Positions 11,730 to 20,663 of a stretch of 64,000 nt of DNA are shown piece by piece. The stretch spans positions 2,054,001 to 2,118,000 of the forward strand of contig CANJKZ010000169.1 of NCBI GenBank assembly GCA_947471745.1. Reading direction: 5' to 3'. The position numbers were made by a program, and so were the translations under genes. The stretch's first letter is position 1, and the number at the start of each line of letters is the position of its first letter. The notes under the pieces were generated by a model. That model saw only the letters and a list, made by a program, of their open reading frames with translations, was not told the origin of the DNA and did not search any database. This DNA comes from Closterium sp. Naga37s-1 (lineage: Eukaryota > Streptophyta > Zygnematophyceae > Desmidiales > Closteriaceae).

Positions 11730-12869
11730 AGCAGCCATGGCCGCCGAAGTAGCAGCACTCAAGCGCCGCGGGACCTGGAAGCTGGTTCCCCGTTCATCTG
11801 CGAAGGGAGAAAATTATTAAGCGGAAAATGGGTCTTCCGAATTAAAACACTCGCAGACGGATCAATCGACAAATACAAGGCGAGATGGGTGGTGCGTGGC
11901 TTCGAGCAAACGCAATTCGTGGATTACGACCAAATGTTTGCACCCGTCGGACGGCACACCTTGTTGTGCATTCTCATCTGCATCGCGAGCATCAAGCAGC
12001 GACCGCTTCGCCATATCGACGTCTCAAACGCGTTCCTATACGCAATTGTTGATGCCATCATCTTTGTCTAACAGCCGCACGCCTTCGAAAAAAATGACAA
12101 TGCCGTCTGCCTCCTACAAAAGTCCCTCTACGACATCAAGCAAGCTCCCCATCTGTGGCAGCAGTATTTACACACTGTTCTCGTCGAGCTCGGCTTCACT
12201 CAGCTGCCACACGACCAAGGAATGTATAGGAAGGAGTCGCGCGGGAAATTTATTCTCCTCGTCGCCTACGTGGACGACCTGCTCTACACCGGCGACGACA
12301 CAAAACTCCTCGACCGATTTGAAGAAGAAATCAAGGAGAAACTCGAAGTGATTATTAATCATAACGTCACTCAGTTCCTGGGATTGAACATCACTCAATC
12401 CGCTACCTCCATCCACCTCTCGGCCGCAAAATACGCCAAAACGCTTGCGAAGAGATTCGCAATCGCACCGATCAACATCACTACTCCCTTCCGCACGCCT
12501 CCTCCTAATCACGAACCAGATACCACGTCGCTCTCCATCGACGGCCAACGCCTCTATCAAGAGCAACTTGGCTGTCTCCTGTTCGCCGCCGTCACGGCCC
12601 AACCGGATCTCTCCTACGTCGCAAGCCAGCTCGCACAGTACCTGCGCCGACCTGAAGGGGAGAATATGCTAGATCTACGCCGAGCACTTCAATACTTTAT
12701 CTCTACTCCTAATGTCGGGCTCACCTACACAGCTAACCTAACGGCTACTCTTAACGCGGCTATGTCGATGCAGACCATGCGGGAGATGTTGACAATAGAC
12801 GCTCCTGCACAGGCTTTGTATTTCAGCTCGAGCCCGCAGGGCTCATTTCATGGAACTCCTAGAAGCAGG
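11730..12869 (+). pseudogene. RT and first part of RNase H of element B
   Basis: RT motifs appear in order: SGKWVFRIKTLADGSIDKYK (near 11,820), ARWVVRGFEQ, DVSNAFLYA (near 12,020), a TAA at 12069-12071 in place of Glu, SLYDIKQAPHLWQQYL, the catalytic YVDDLLYTGDD (near 12,270), and then TQFLGLNITQSA and YVASQLAQYL. The frame decays near 12,740 and is cut by element C at 12,869. RNase H resumes beyond C at 19,990. Confidence 0.87.
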
Positions 12870-13007
12870 TGTCAAACATTATACATGTTCCTATTGTGTA
12901 GGCTATAGTGGGTTTAGCCTTAGGGGGTACAACATTGCTAGGGTTTCCTACTTGTATCACCCTGCTGCCTAGTTTCACTCATTCTCGTTCACTTCTAGTT
13001 TATAACA
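12870..13007 (+). repeat. 5' LTR of element C
   Basis: 138 bp, TGTCAAACATT to GTTTATAACA. It contains the TAGGCTATAGTGGG core shared by the other short LTRs of the window. Identical by eye to the 3' LTR. Confidence 0.94.
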
Positions 13008-13060
13008 TGGTATCCGACGCCTAGGTCAGGACCTAGGACCGACGTTGGTTTGGGCCCACC
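13008..13060 (+). other. Primer site and GGGCCC palindrome of element C
   Basis: TGGTATCCGACG (13008-13019) is a degenerate Met-tRNA primer site. TGGGCCCACC follows at 13051-13060, 44 nt from the start of the primer site; equivalents exist in A, D, E and H. Confidence 0.65.
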
Positions 13061-13065
13061 GTTCC

Positions 13066-13335
13066 GCCGCGCCGTCGAGCGCCCCTACTAACGCCGTCGA
13101 GCGCCCCTTCTAGCGCCGTCGAGCGCCCCTACTAGCGCCGTCGAGCGCCCCTACTAGCACCGTCGAGCGCCCCTTCTAGCGCCGTCGAGCGCCCCTACTA
13201 GCGCCGTCGAGCGCCCCTACTAGCGCCGTCGAGCGCCCCTTCTAGCGCCGTCGAGCGCCCCTACTAGCGCCGTCAAGCGCCCCTTCTAGCGCCGTCGGGC
13301 GCCCCTACTAGCGCCGTCGTGCGCCCTAGGACAGC
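13066..13335 (+). repeat. 22-bp tandem repeats in leader of C
   Basis: About 11 copies of a 22-bp unit of the form AGCGCCGTCGAGCGCCCCTA + 2 bp lie between the primer site and the coding region. Confidence 0.9.
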
Positions 13336-13386
13336 CACGCGCGTCGCCCGTCAGTCGCACGCGCAGCCGCACGAGCAGCTGCCCCA

Positions 13387-13805
13387 GCCCGTCGCGTCGC
13401 CCTTGCGGGCTGCCCTAGCCCGTCACGTCGCCCTTGCGGGCTGCCCTAGCCCGTCGCGTCGCCCTTGCGGGCTGCCTTAGCCCGTCGCGTCGCCCCTGCG
13501 GGCTGCCCTAGCCCGTCGCGTCGCCCCTGCGGGCTGCCTTAGCCCGTCGCGTCGCCCTTGCGGGCTGCCCCTGCCCGTCGCGTCGCCCTTGCGGGCTGCC
13601 TTAACCCGTCGCGTCGCCCCTGCGGGCTGCCTTAGCCCGTCGCGTCGCCCTTGCGGGCTGCCCCAGCCCGTCGCGTCGCCCTTGCGGGCTGCCTTAGCCC
13701 GTCGCGTCGCCCCTGCGGGCTGCCTTCGCCCGTCGCGTCGCCCTTACGGGCTGCCCTAGCCCGTCGCGTCGCCCTTGCGGGCTGCCCCAGCCCGTCGCGT
13801 CGCCC
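13387..13805 (+). repeat. 31-bp tandem repeats in leader of C
   Basis: About 13 copies of a 31-bp unit beginning CCCGTCGCGTCGCCCTTGCG and ending GCTGCCCTAG. 13,805-14,220 continues as CAGCCGCC-rich and CTGCTACTG-rich simple sequence without a recognisable gag domain. Confidence 0.9.
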
Positions 13806-14229
13806 CAGCCGAGCCGCCACTGCAGCAGCCGCCCCTGACCCCTGGAGCAGCCGCCACTGTAGCAGCCGCCCGTGGCCCCTGGAGCAGCCGCACCTACAGC
13901 CGCCCCTGGACCCTGGAGCAGCCGCCCCTGCAGCAGCCGCCCCTGGCCACCTGGAGCAGCCGCCACTGCAGGAGCCGCCCCTGGCCCCTGGAGCAGCCGC
14001 CGTCGCGGCCCGACCCCGCCCTACAGCTGTAGCGGCCCCGCTGTCGCCGCTGTCTTGCGCCTGCCCTTCCCACCACTGGTGAGCACTGCCCTGCCCGCGC
14101 TGCTACCGCTGCTACTGCTGCTACTGCTTTTACTGCTCCTACTGCTACTGCTGCTACTGCTTTTACTGCTCCTGCTGCTACTGCTGTTACTGCCGCTACT
14201 GCTGCTACTGCTGCTCCTGGCGTGGCCAG

Positions 14230-16320
14230 ATGCAGCTCCACGGCCGTCCGCGTGTGTCCCTCACGCCCCAGCAGCTTCGTGAGTGGTACGCCAGTTGGGG
14301 TTGTCGGGGTGGCCGTAGTGGGAGTCGTCCTGGAGTGGGTAGTTCGGGAGCTTCTTGTAGTGGCCCGGTGCAGCAGCAGCGTCGTCCGCGCGAGCCTCTT
14401 TCGCCCCAGCAGCTTCGTGAGTGGTACGCTCAGAGTAGAGGGTCGCTGAGTACTGCTCGCTGCCCGTACGTTATTAGCACGGGTGCCCGGACTGGTCAGC
14501 CTTGCGGGACGCGTGGTCACACAGAGTCCCACTGCTTCGCCCGTCTGACTGACGCTTGGCGTACAGAGTTTGGCGACGACGCTGAGCTCCCCGACTGGGT
14601 GGAGCTACTTGGACAGAGGGTAGATATCTTTGCTCTTGCCTATGATGCTATTCTCACTGCAATGTATGCATTGTCTACTAGTGCCGAGGGAGCCTGTCAC
14701 CTGTGTGTGCCGCCTGACCCCGGTATCCAGTCTGCTGCTCTAGGTACTGGTGAGGCTGCCGCACTAGGTGCTCGTGTGTCTGTTGCCTCAGGCGCTGGTG
14801 AGGCTGCCGCTCTAGGTGCTAGTGTGTCTGTTGCCCCAGGTGCTGGTGAGGCTGCTGCTCTAGGTACTCGTGAGTCTGCGCCCTCTGGTACTGCGTCTAC
14901 TGAGGCACTGCACACCTTCACACTGGACTCAGGTGCTTCCCGCTGTTTCTTCCGTGACCGCACTGCCCTTGAGAAGCTTGCTCGGCCGGTTGCAGTCTCC
15001 CTCGCTGACCCCTCTGGGGGTCCGGTCATTGCGACCTCCTCCACTGTCCTCCCTTGTCCTGCGGTCCCGTCGGGCACACTGTCAGGTCTCTACCTCCCCT
15101 CGTTCTCTACGAACTTGGTGGCGGGTCGTGCGCTCCAGGACGGGGGTGTCCACCAGTTCACCCCTGCCTACGAGCGCGTGACACACTGCACGTGTGCTCG
15201 GACGGGTCGCCACCTGGCTACCTTCACTCGGCAGCCGGGGTCGGACCTGTACACACTGACCACTGAGTCCCCTCAGATAGCTGCGTCTGCGTCTGCGTCA
15301 GGTCAGCTGTCTGCCCCCTGCTCGTGTCGCTCCTTGGCGCACGAGACCGTCCTCTGGCACCACCGCCTTGGTCACCCGTCAGTGCAGCACCTTCGTGGCA
15401 TGCACTCCCGGTACCTTGTCTCTGGTCTTCCCAGGGTTCTCCCTCCCCTCCCACCCTCGCCTGCTCCTCCCTGTCTTCCCTGTGTCGAGGGGCGGCAGCG
15501 CGCCGCTCCTCACTCCTCCTCGTTTCCATCGACGACTGCTCCCCTGCAGACACTCCACATGGACGTGTGGGGCCCAGCCCGCGTCCGTGGACAGGGTCAC
15601 GAGAGGTACTTCTTGATAGTTGTTGACGACTACTCGCGCTACACCACGGTCTTCCCCTTGCGCACCAAGGGTGAAGTCCCTGATGGTTTGATCCCTTGGA
15701 TTCGTGCTGCTCGTCTCCAGCTCAGCGAGAGGTTCCACTCGGACTTTCCTGTCCTGCGTCTGCACTCTGACAGAGGTGGGGAGTTTTCCTCCGACCTCTT
15801 GAGGGCCTTCTGTCAGGGGGAGGGCATTGAGCAGTCGTTCACGCTTCCGGCCTCTCCACAGCAGAATGGGGTTGCTGAGCGCCGCATTGGCTTGGTCATG
15901 GAGGTCGCTCGTACCTCCTTGATCCATGCGGCTGCCCCCCACTTTCTGTGGCCGTTTGCGGTCCGGTACGCCGCGCATCAGCTCAACCTCTGGCCCCATG
16001 TCTCCTTGCCGGAGACCTCACCCACACTGCTGTGGACGGGGAAGGTTGGCGATGCGTCGCGTTTCCGGGTCTGGGGATCTCGTGCTTTTGTCCGCGATAC
16101 GTCCGCGGACAAGCTCTCCTCCCGCGCCGTTCCTTGTGTCTTTCTTGGCTTTGTCCCGGACGCTCTGGTTGGCAGTTTTACCACGCCACCTCGCGCCGTG
16201 TCCTGCCCTCTCAGGACGTCACCTTCGACGAGTCGGTCCCCTACTACCGCCTCTTCCCCTACCGCACTGCCCCGCTCCCCCCCCCGCCTCTCTTCCTCGC
16301 ACCAGGTGCTGCTGTGGTAG
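14230..16320 (+). CDS. Copia polyprotein, part 1: gag-like N-terminus, protease, integrase (C)
   Basis: The frame opens at ATG 14230 and gives 696 residues. Two copies of a PQQLREWY module lie at residues 13-20 and 59-66. An expanded knuckle follows: Cys78-X13-Cys92-X4-His97-X4-Cys102. A 20-residue GAGEAAALG repeat occurs three times around 171-214. Protease is LDSGAS with Asp233. The GAG-pre-integrase motif LWHHRLGHP lies at 375-383, followed by a CLPC pair. Integrase has Asp445 (HMDVWGP), Asp514 (LHSDRGGEF) and Glu550 (NGVAERR), a D,D-35-E arrangement with all acidic residues present. True reading continues to about 16,165; beyond that this frame is out of phase and ends at 16320. No classical copia gag core was recognised upstream, so the gag start is uncertain. 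Confidence 0.88.
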   Translation: MQLHGRPRVSLTPQQLREWYASWGCRGGRSGSRPGVGSSGASCSGPVQQQRRPREPLSPQQLREWYAQSRGSLSTARCPYVISTGARTGQPCGTRGHTESHCFARLTDAWRTEFGDDAELPDWVELLGQRVDIFALAYDAILTAMYALSTSAEGACHLCVPPDPGIQSAALGTGEAAALGARVSVASGAGEAAALGASVSVAPGAGEAAALGTRESAPSGTASTEALHTFTLDSGASRCFFRDRTALEKLARPVAVSLADPSGGPVIATSSTVLPCPAVPSGTLSGLYLPSFSTNLVAGRALQDGGVHQFTPAYERVTHCTCARTGRHLATFTRQPGSDLYTLTTESPQIAASASASGQLSAPCSCRSLAHETVLWHHRLGHPSVQHLRGMHSRYLVSGLPRVLPPLPPSPAPPCLPCVEGRQRAAPHSSSFPSTTAPLQTLHMDVWGPARVRGQGHERYFLIVVDDYSRYTTVFPLRTKGEVPDGLIPWIRAARLQLSERFHSDFPVLRLHSDRGGEFSSDLLRAFCQGEGIEQSFTLPASPQQNGVAERRIGLVMEVARTSLIHAAAPHFLWPFAVRYAAHQLNLWPHVSLPETSPTLLWTGKVGDASRFRVWGSRAFVRDTSADKLSSRAVPCVFLGFVPDALVGSFTTPPRAVSCPLRTSPSTSRSPTTASSPTALPRSPPRLSSSHQVLLW

Positions 16321-19300
16321 ACCCCCTCCCCCCTCAGGGTGCCGCTCCCTCAGGTGTGTCCCAGGTAGACCCGGTTGAGCCTGTCGAGGTAGCTGTCGAC
16401 TCTCGTCCTGCTAGGGGTGCTGAGCCTGGGGGTGCGGAGCCTGGGGGTGCTGAGCCTGAGCGTGCGGAGCCTGGGGGTGCTGAGCCTACGGGTACGGAGC
16501 CTGGGGGTGCGGAGCCTGGGGGTGCTGAGCCTGAGGTTGCTGAGTCTGGGGGTGCTGAGCCTGAGAGTGCTACGTCTGAGGGTACTGAGCCTGGGGGTGC
16601 TGCGACTGACCGTGCGGCGCCTGGAGGCGCTCCCTCTTCACAGCAGCTGCGTGAGTGGTACTCGCGGTACTGCAGCCTCAGGAGGGGCGCTTCTGGGGCT
16701 AGGGGTGCTGCTGGAGCTGGTGCTCGTGGTTCCCCGCCTAGGGGGGAGCCGCCCTCTCCCCAGCGGCTCCGAGAGTGGTACGCTCGGCGCTGCAGTCTCC
16801 GGAGTGGCGCTACTGGTGCTTTGGACCCTGGAGCTGGAGCTGCTGCTGGTGGTGCTGCTGGTGGTGCTGCTGGTGCTGGAGCTGCTGGAGGTGCTGCTGG
16901 TGCTGGAGCTACTGGAGGCGCTGCTGGTACTGGAGGTGCTGCTGGTGCTGCTGGAGGTGCTGCTGGTGCTGGAGCTACTGGAGGCGCTGCTGGTACTGGA
17001 GGTGCTGCTGGTGCTGCTGGAGGTGCTGCTGGTGCTGGTGCTGCTGGAGGTGCTGCTGGTGCAGGTGCTGCTGGAGGTGCTGCTGGTGCTGGAGCTACTG
17101 GAGGTCCTGCTGGTGCTGGAGCTGCTGGAGCCGCTGGTTCTGGAGGTGCTCGTACTGGAGGTACTGGAGCTGCTGGGACTGGAGCTGCTGCGGGGGTTGG
17201 AGCTGGAGGTACTGGAGCTGCTGGTGTTGCTGGTGGTGCTGCGGGAGTTGTCGCTGGAGACCCTGGGGCTGAGGGTGCTGGTGCTGTCTCTGCTGGTTCA
17301 GGAGGTGCTGAGCGGCCGCGGCCGTACTACGTTCCGCTCCTTCAGCAGGTTCTTGGCCTCCCGCCCTCCCCTGGTCCTTCTCCTCCCCTACTGAGTCCAC
17401 CACCTGTCCAGTCGCAGTCACAGTTACCGCTTGCCTCTCCGCTGCCTGGTCCTTCTCCTTACGCTGGGCCGACTAGAGGTCTTACGGAGCGTCGTGAGCC
17501 TGAGTCTCGTCATGTGTCGCCTGAGTCTCGTCCTGAGTCGCCTGAGTCTCGTCCAGAGTCGTCTGTCCGCGCTGTCCGCGCTGGTCGTCGTGCTCCGCGT
17601 CAGCGTCCTCCTCCTGTACTTGGCACTCACTATATGACTCTGCGTCCTTCCACTGCTCCACAGCGTGTCCCTCTGCCGTCTCCTCCTGCGTCCTCTCTTC
17701 CTGACGTTGCTGACCCGCCGTCAGACCTTGCTCGTGCTGCCAGTCCTACTGTCACACGTCTCCTCGCCACTGTTGTCACTGGCCCTTCCTTTGAGTCCAC
17801 TGCTGCGTCTGCTCTAGTCGCTGAGTTGGTTGACTTTGCTGCCGCCTGTCGTCTAGACTACGCCGCTAGCCTTGTTGCTGAGTCTGTCTGTCCTCCGTCC
17901 GTCGGGGGTGAGTGTGCTCTTGGCACGGACGTCCTTGAGGACAGACAGGAGGAGTTTGAGTGCTTTGCCGCTGCTTTACCTCATCTCGTGTCCACGCTGA
18001 TTGCCCCTGAGGGAGACCCGGATGCACCAGACATCCCGACCCCACGCTCTTACGCAGAGGCGATGGAGGTTCTCTACTCCTCTCAGTGGCTGACAGCCAT
18101 GGACGCAGAGATGGCTTCCTGGAAGTCCACAGGCACCTACGTCGACGAGGTTCCCCCACCTGGGGCGAACATCGTCAGTGGCATGTGGATTTTCAGGGTG
18201 AAGCGGCCGCCGGGTTCTCCGCCTGTCTTCAAGGCGCGTTACGTTGCACGAGGCTTCAGTCAGCGAGAGGGAGTTGACTTCTTCCAGACCTTCTCCCCGA
18301 CCCTGAAGATGACCACTCTTTGGGTTCTGCTGCACGTCGCCGCTCAGCGTGACTACGAGCTCCACTCTCTTGACTTCAGCACTGCGTTCCTACAGGGCAG
18401 CCTGCACGAGGAGATCTGGCTGCGCCGCCCACCTGGCTTCACTGGGTCGTTCCCTCCTGGTACCCAGTGGAGCCTCCGGCGGCCAGTCTACGGTCTCCGC
18501 CAGGCACCCCGTGAGTGGCACGACACACTGAGGACTACTCTTGCTGCTCTTGGGTTTGCTCCCTCTACTGCTGACCCGTCGCTGTTTCTACGCACCGACA
18601 CCACTCTGCCGCCGTTCTACGTTCTCGTGTACGTAGACGACTTGGTCTTTGCTACCGCTGACACTGAGGCACTCGCCCACGTGAAGTCGGAGCTGCAGAA
18701 GAGACACACGTGCACAGACCTGGGTGAGCTGACAAGCTATCTTGGCTTGCGGATCACCCGGGACAGAGCACAGCGCACCATCACCTTGACTCAGTCACAC
18801 ATGGTGCAGCAGGTCCTTCAGCGCTTCCGCTTCACGTACTCCTCGCCTCAGCCCACTCCTCTGCCTACCGGTCACTCGCTCTCAGCTCTGCCTTCGGATG
18901 AGTCCGTAGAGCCGAGTGGCCCGTATCCAGAGCTTGTGGGCTGCCTCATGTACCTGATGACCTGCACTCGACCTGACCTTGCATACCCTCTTAGCATCCT
19001 AGCACGCTATGTCGCTCCTGGCCGTCACCGGAAGGAGCACATGGATGCCGCTAAGAGGGTGTTGCGCTACTTGTGCAGTACGTCAGGCATGGGGCTTGTG
19101 CTTGGAGGACGGAGAGACGTTGTCCTCACTGGACACTCAGACGCTTCTTGGGCTGACGACCAGGCTACGCAGCGGTCGCCTCAGGGTTACACCTTCAGCC
19201 TTGGCTGTGGTTCAGTTTCTTGGCGTTCTACACGCTCGTCGTCAGTTCTCAGCTCCAGTTGTGAGGCTGAGATCTACGCCACAACCATGGCTGCACAGGA

Positions 19301-19613
19301 GTTACGCTGGCTCACCTACCTGCTGGCCGACCTGGGAGAGCGGCCTCGTTCTCCTCCAGTGCTGTACGTCGACAACAAGGCCACCATTGCCTTGTGTCAG
19401 GAGCACAGACTGGAGCACAGAACGAAGCACATCGCTCTGCGCTACTTCCTTGCTCGAGAGGTGCAGCAGCGTGGTCAGCTTCGTCTTGCTTACGTGGCCA
19501 CTCGGGCCAACACTGCTGATGTGTTCACCAAGGCGCTTCAGCCTTGTGACCATCAGCGTTTCTGTACTGTTCTAGGCCTTGTGCCTACTGTGCCTCACTT
19601 GCTTACTGCTTGA
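16167..19613 (+). CDS. Copia polyprotein, part 2: integrase tail, linker, RT, RNase H (C)
   Basis: This is the coding part of a long frame whose first in-frame ATG is at 15948. It resumes the integrase tail (WQFYHATSRRVLPSQDVTFDES) one base out of phase with part 1. A linker of about 600 residues follows, with acidic GAEPGGAEP repeats, two PQRLREWY-type modules, and a Gly/Ala tract. RT runs from ARGFSQREG (near 18,250) through LDFSTAFLQGS to the catalytic YVDDLVF (near 18,630). RNase H includes HSDASWADD (near 19,130), SCEAEIYA, VDNKATIALC and the TKALQPCDHQRF end. RT and RNase H appear intact. Only the single-base shift separates this from a full polyprotein. Confidence 0.9.
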   Translation, partial: GWQFYHATSRRVLPSQDVTFDESVPYYRLFPYRTAPLPPPPLFLAPGAAVVDPLPPQGAAPSGVSQVDPVEPVEVAVDSRPARGAEPGGAEPGGAEPERAEPGGAEPTGTEPGGAEPGGAEPEVAESGGAEPESATSEGTEPGGAATDRAAPGGAPSSQQLREWYSRYCSLRRGASGARGAAGAGARGSPPRGEPPSPQRLREWYARRCSLRSGATGALDPGAGAAAGGAAGGAAGAGAAGGAAGAGATGGAAGTGGAAGAAGGAAGAGATGGAAGTGGAAGAAGGAAGAGAAGGAAGAGAAGGAAGAGATGGPAGAGAAGAAGSGGARTGGTGAAGTGAAAGVGAGGTGAAGVAGGAAGVVAGDPGAEGAGAVSAGSGGAERPRPYYVPLLQQVLGLPPSPGPSPPLLSPPPVQSQSQLPLASPLPGPSPYAGPTRGLTERREPESRHVSPESRPESPESRPESSVRAVRAGRRAPRQRPPPVLGTHYMTLRPSTAPQRVPLPSPPASSLPDVADPPSDLARAASPTVTRLLATVVTGPSFESTAASALVAELVDFAAACRLDYAASLVAESVCPPSVGGECALGTDVLEDRQEEFECFAAALPHLVSTLIAPEGDPDAPDIPTPRSYAEAMEVLYSSQWLTAMDAEMASWKSTGTYVDEVPPPGANIVSGMWIFRVKRPPGSPPVFKARYVARGFSQREGVDFFQTFSPTLKMTTLWVLLHVAAQRDYELHSLDFSTAFLQGSLHEEIWLRRPPGFTGSFPPGTQWSLRRPVYGLRQAPREWHDTLRTTLAALGFAPSTADPSLFLRTDTTLPPFYVLVYVDDLVFATADTEALAHVKSELQKRHTCTDLGELTSYLGLRITRDRAQRTITLTQSHMVQQVLQRFRFTYSSPQPTPLPTGHSLSALPSDESVEPSGPYPELVGCLMYLMTCTRPDLAYPLSILARYVAPGRHRKEHMDAAKRVLRYLCSTSGMGLVLGGRRDVVLTGHSDASWADDQATQRSPQGYTFSLGCGSVSWRSTRSSSVLSSSCEAEIYATTMAAQELRWLTYLLADLGERPRSPPVLYVDNKATIALCQEHRLEHRTKHIALRYFLAREVQQRGQLRLAYVATRANTADVFTKALQPCDHQRFCTVLGLVPTVPHLLTA
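16830..17280 (+). repeat. Gly/Ala-coding repeat in integrase-RT linker of C
   Basis: A 15-30 bp GGTGCTGCTGGTGCTGGAGC pattern codes an almost pure Gly-Ala-Gly-Ala-Thr tract of about 150 residues. It keeps the reading frame despite length variation. Confidence 0.9.
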
Positions 19614-19834
19614 CTCTGCTTGTACTGTGATCTCTATATATATATATACCTGCATGCTTACACTTGCTAGGTTGTGATCACTGTACCTCTTGTTATATTA
19701 TTAAACTGCATGTGAACTGGTCTTGTGACCGCTTGCTTGTGCTCGGAATTTGTGTGGTTTCCTTGAGATCCACCCTGAGCTTGCTTTGCTTTGCTTTGAC
19801 TGGTCTTGTGACCATCTGGTTATCTCCCACTTAG

Positions 19835-19846
19835 CCTATGGGGGTG
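19835..19846 (+). other. Polypurine tract of element C
   Basis: CCTATGGGGGTG immediately precedes the 3' LTR. The same CTATGGGGGTG precedes the 3' LTRs of A, D, E and O (on their own strands). Confidence 0.85.
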
Positions 19847-19984
19847 TGTCAAACATTATACATGTTCCTATTGTGTAGGCTATAGTGGGTTTAGCCTTAG
19901 GGGGTACAACATTGCTAGGGTTTCCTACTTGTATCACCCTGCTGCCTAGTTTCACTCATTCTCGTTCACTTCTAGTTTATAACA
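19847..19984 (+). repeat. 3' LTR of element C
   Basis: 138 bp, identical by eye to 12,870-13,007. The target duplication GCAGG follows at 19985-19989. Confidence 0.94.
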
Positions 19985-19989
19985 GCAGG

Positions 19990-20359
19990 ATCTGATTGCT
20001 ATTTTGTCAGCCGAAGCCTCACCGCCAGTGCAGCTGTTCGCGAAGGACTATACCTGATGGAGCTCCTGCAGGAAGCGAAAGTGACGATGCACGGGCACTT
20101 CAAGTTACTCTGCGACAGCCAAAGTGCAATAAAGATCGAGAACAATCTAGGCTTCGTGAATGGCACGAAGCACATCGCACTCCGTTACTTCTTCGTCAAG
20201 GACGGGATTGACAAAGGAAAAGTCAAACTGAACTATTGCCCGACTGGTGACATGGCAGCGGATTTTCGGACGACAAAGCTGCCACGTCAGAAGTTTCAGC
20301 ACTGCGCCAACCTCTGCGAGATCTCAAAGAAATTCCACATGGCTGACCTTCAGGAATGA
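19990..20359 (+). pseudogene. RNase H C-terminal part of element B
   Basis: This resumes element B after the C insertion. Remnants of LSAEA and AVREGLYLMELLQEAKV are followed by CDSQSAIKIENN, NGTKHIALRYFFVKDGIDKG and LNYCPTGDMAADF, the copia RNase H end. The stop at 20357-20359 is followed at once by the purine tract AAGGGGAG and the 3' LTR. A frameshift separates the first part (19,990-20,060). Confidence 0.85.
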
Positions 20360-20522
20360 AGGGGAGTGTTGGAATAACCAAGGGTTATTATAACGTTCCC
20401 GAAGGTTCTCCCTAGCGCACCTCTTCATAACAAAGCAGCGCACTTGTACTAGTACCGCGTTTGCTCGTATAGAGCACGCGAAGGTCAACAGCCACGCGAA
20501 GGTCAACAGTCGCGGGAAAGTC

Positions 20523-20663
20523 TGTCTGAATGTTATATTATCTAGCCTGCAGTGGGGTGCTCTATAGCGAGTACAACCCAGTTAGGGTTTGCTATTTGTA
20601 TCCCAACTGCTGCTAGTAAACCCCCTCTTTCTTGTTTCTAACTTTCTACTCGTACTTCTGACA
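20523..20663 (+). repeat. 5' LTR of element A
   Basis: 141 bp, beginning TGTCTGAATG and ending ACTTCTGACA. The G LTR at 3587 is the same family. Confidence 0.93.

Larger units (their letters stand above)
12870..19984 (+). mobile_element. Near-intact short-LTR Ty1/copia element C
   Basis: 7115 bp bounded by two 138-bp LTRs that look identical base for base, flanked by the 5-bp duplication GCAGG (12865-12869, 19985-19989). It has a primer-binding site, a GC-rich repeat leader, a polyprotein with protease, integrase, RT and RNase H, and a polypurine tract. A one-base frameshift in the integrase C-terminus near 16,165 is the only clear lesion. Identical LTRs imply a very recent insertion. It sits inside RNase H of element B. 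Confidence 0.94.

Noticed and set aside
16160..16180. Programmed frameshift between integrase and RT frames of C
   Set aside because: No slippery heptamer is evident and D breaks its frame at a different site, so a simple indel or sequencing error is more likely.
16417..17394. 325-aa Leu/Val-rich plus-strand frame and the antisense Gln-rich frame
   Set aside because: Out-of-phase readings of the Gly/Ala linker repeat of element C.
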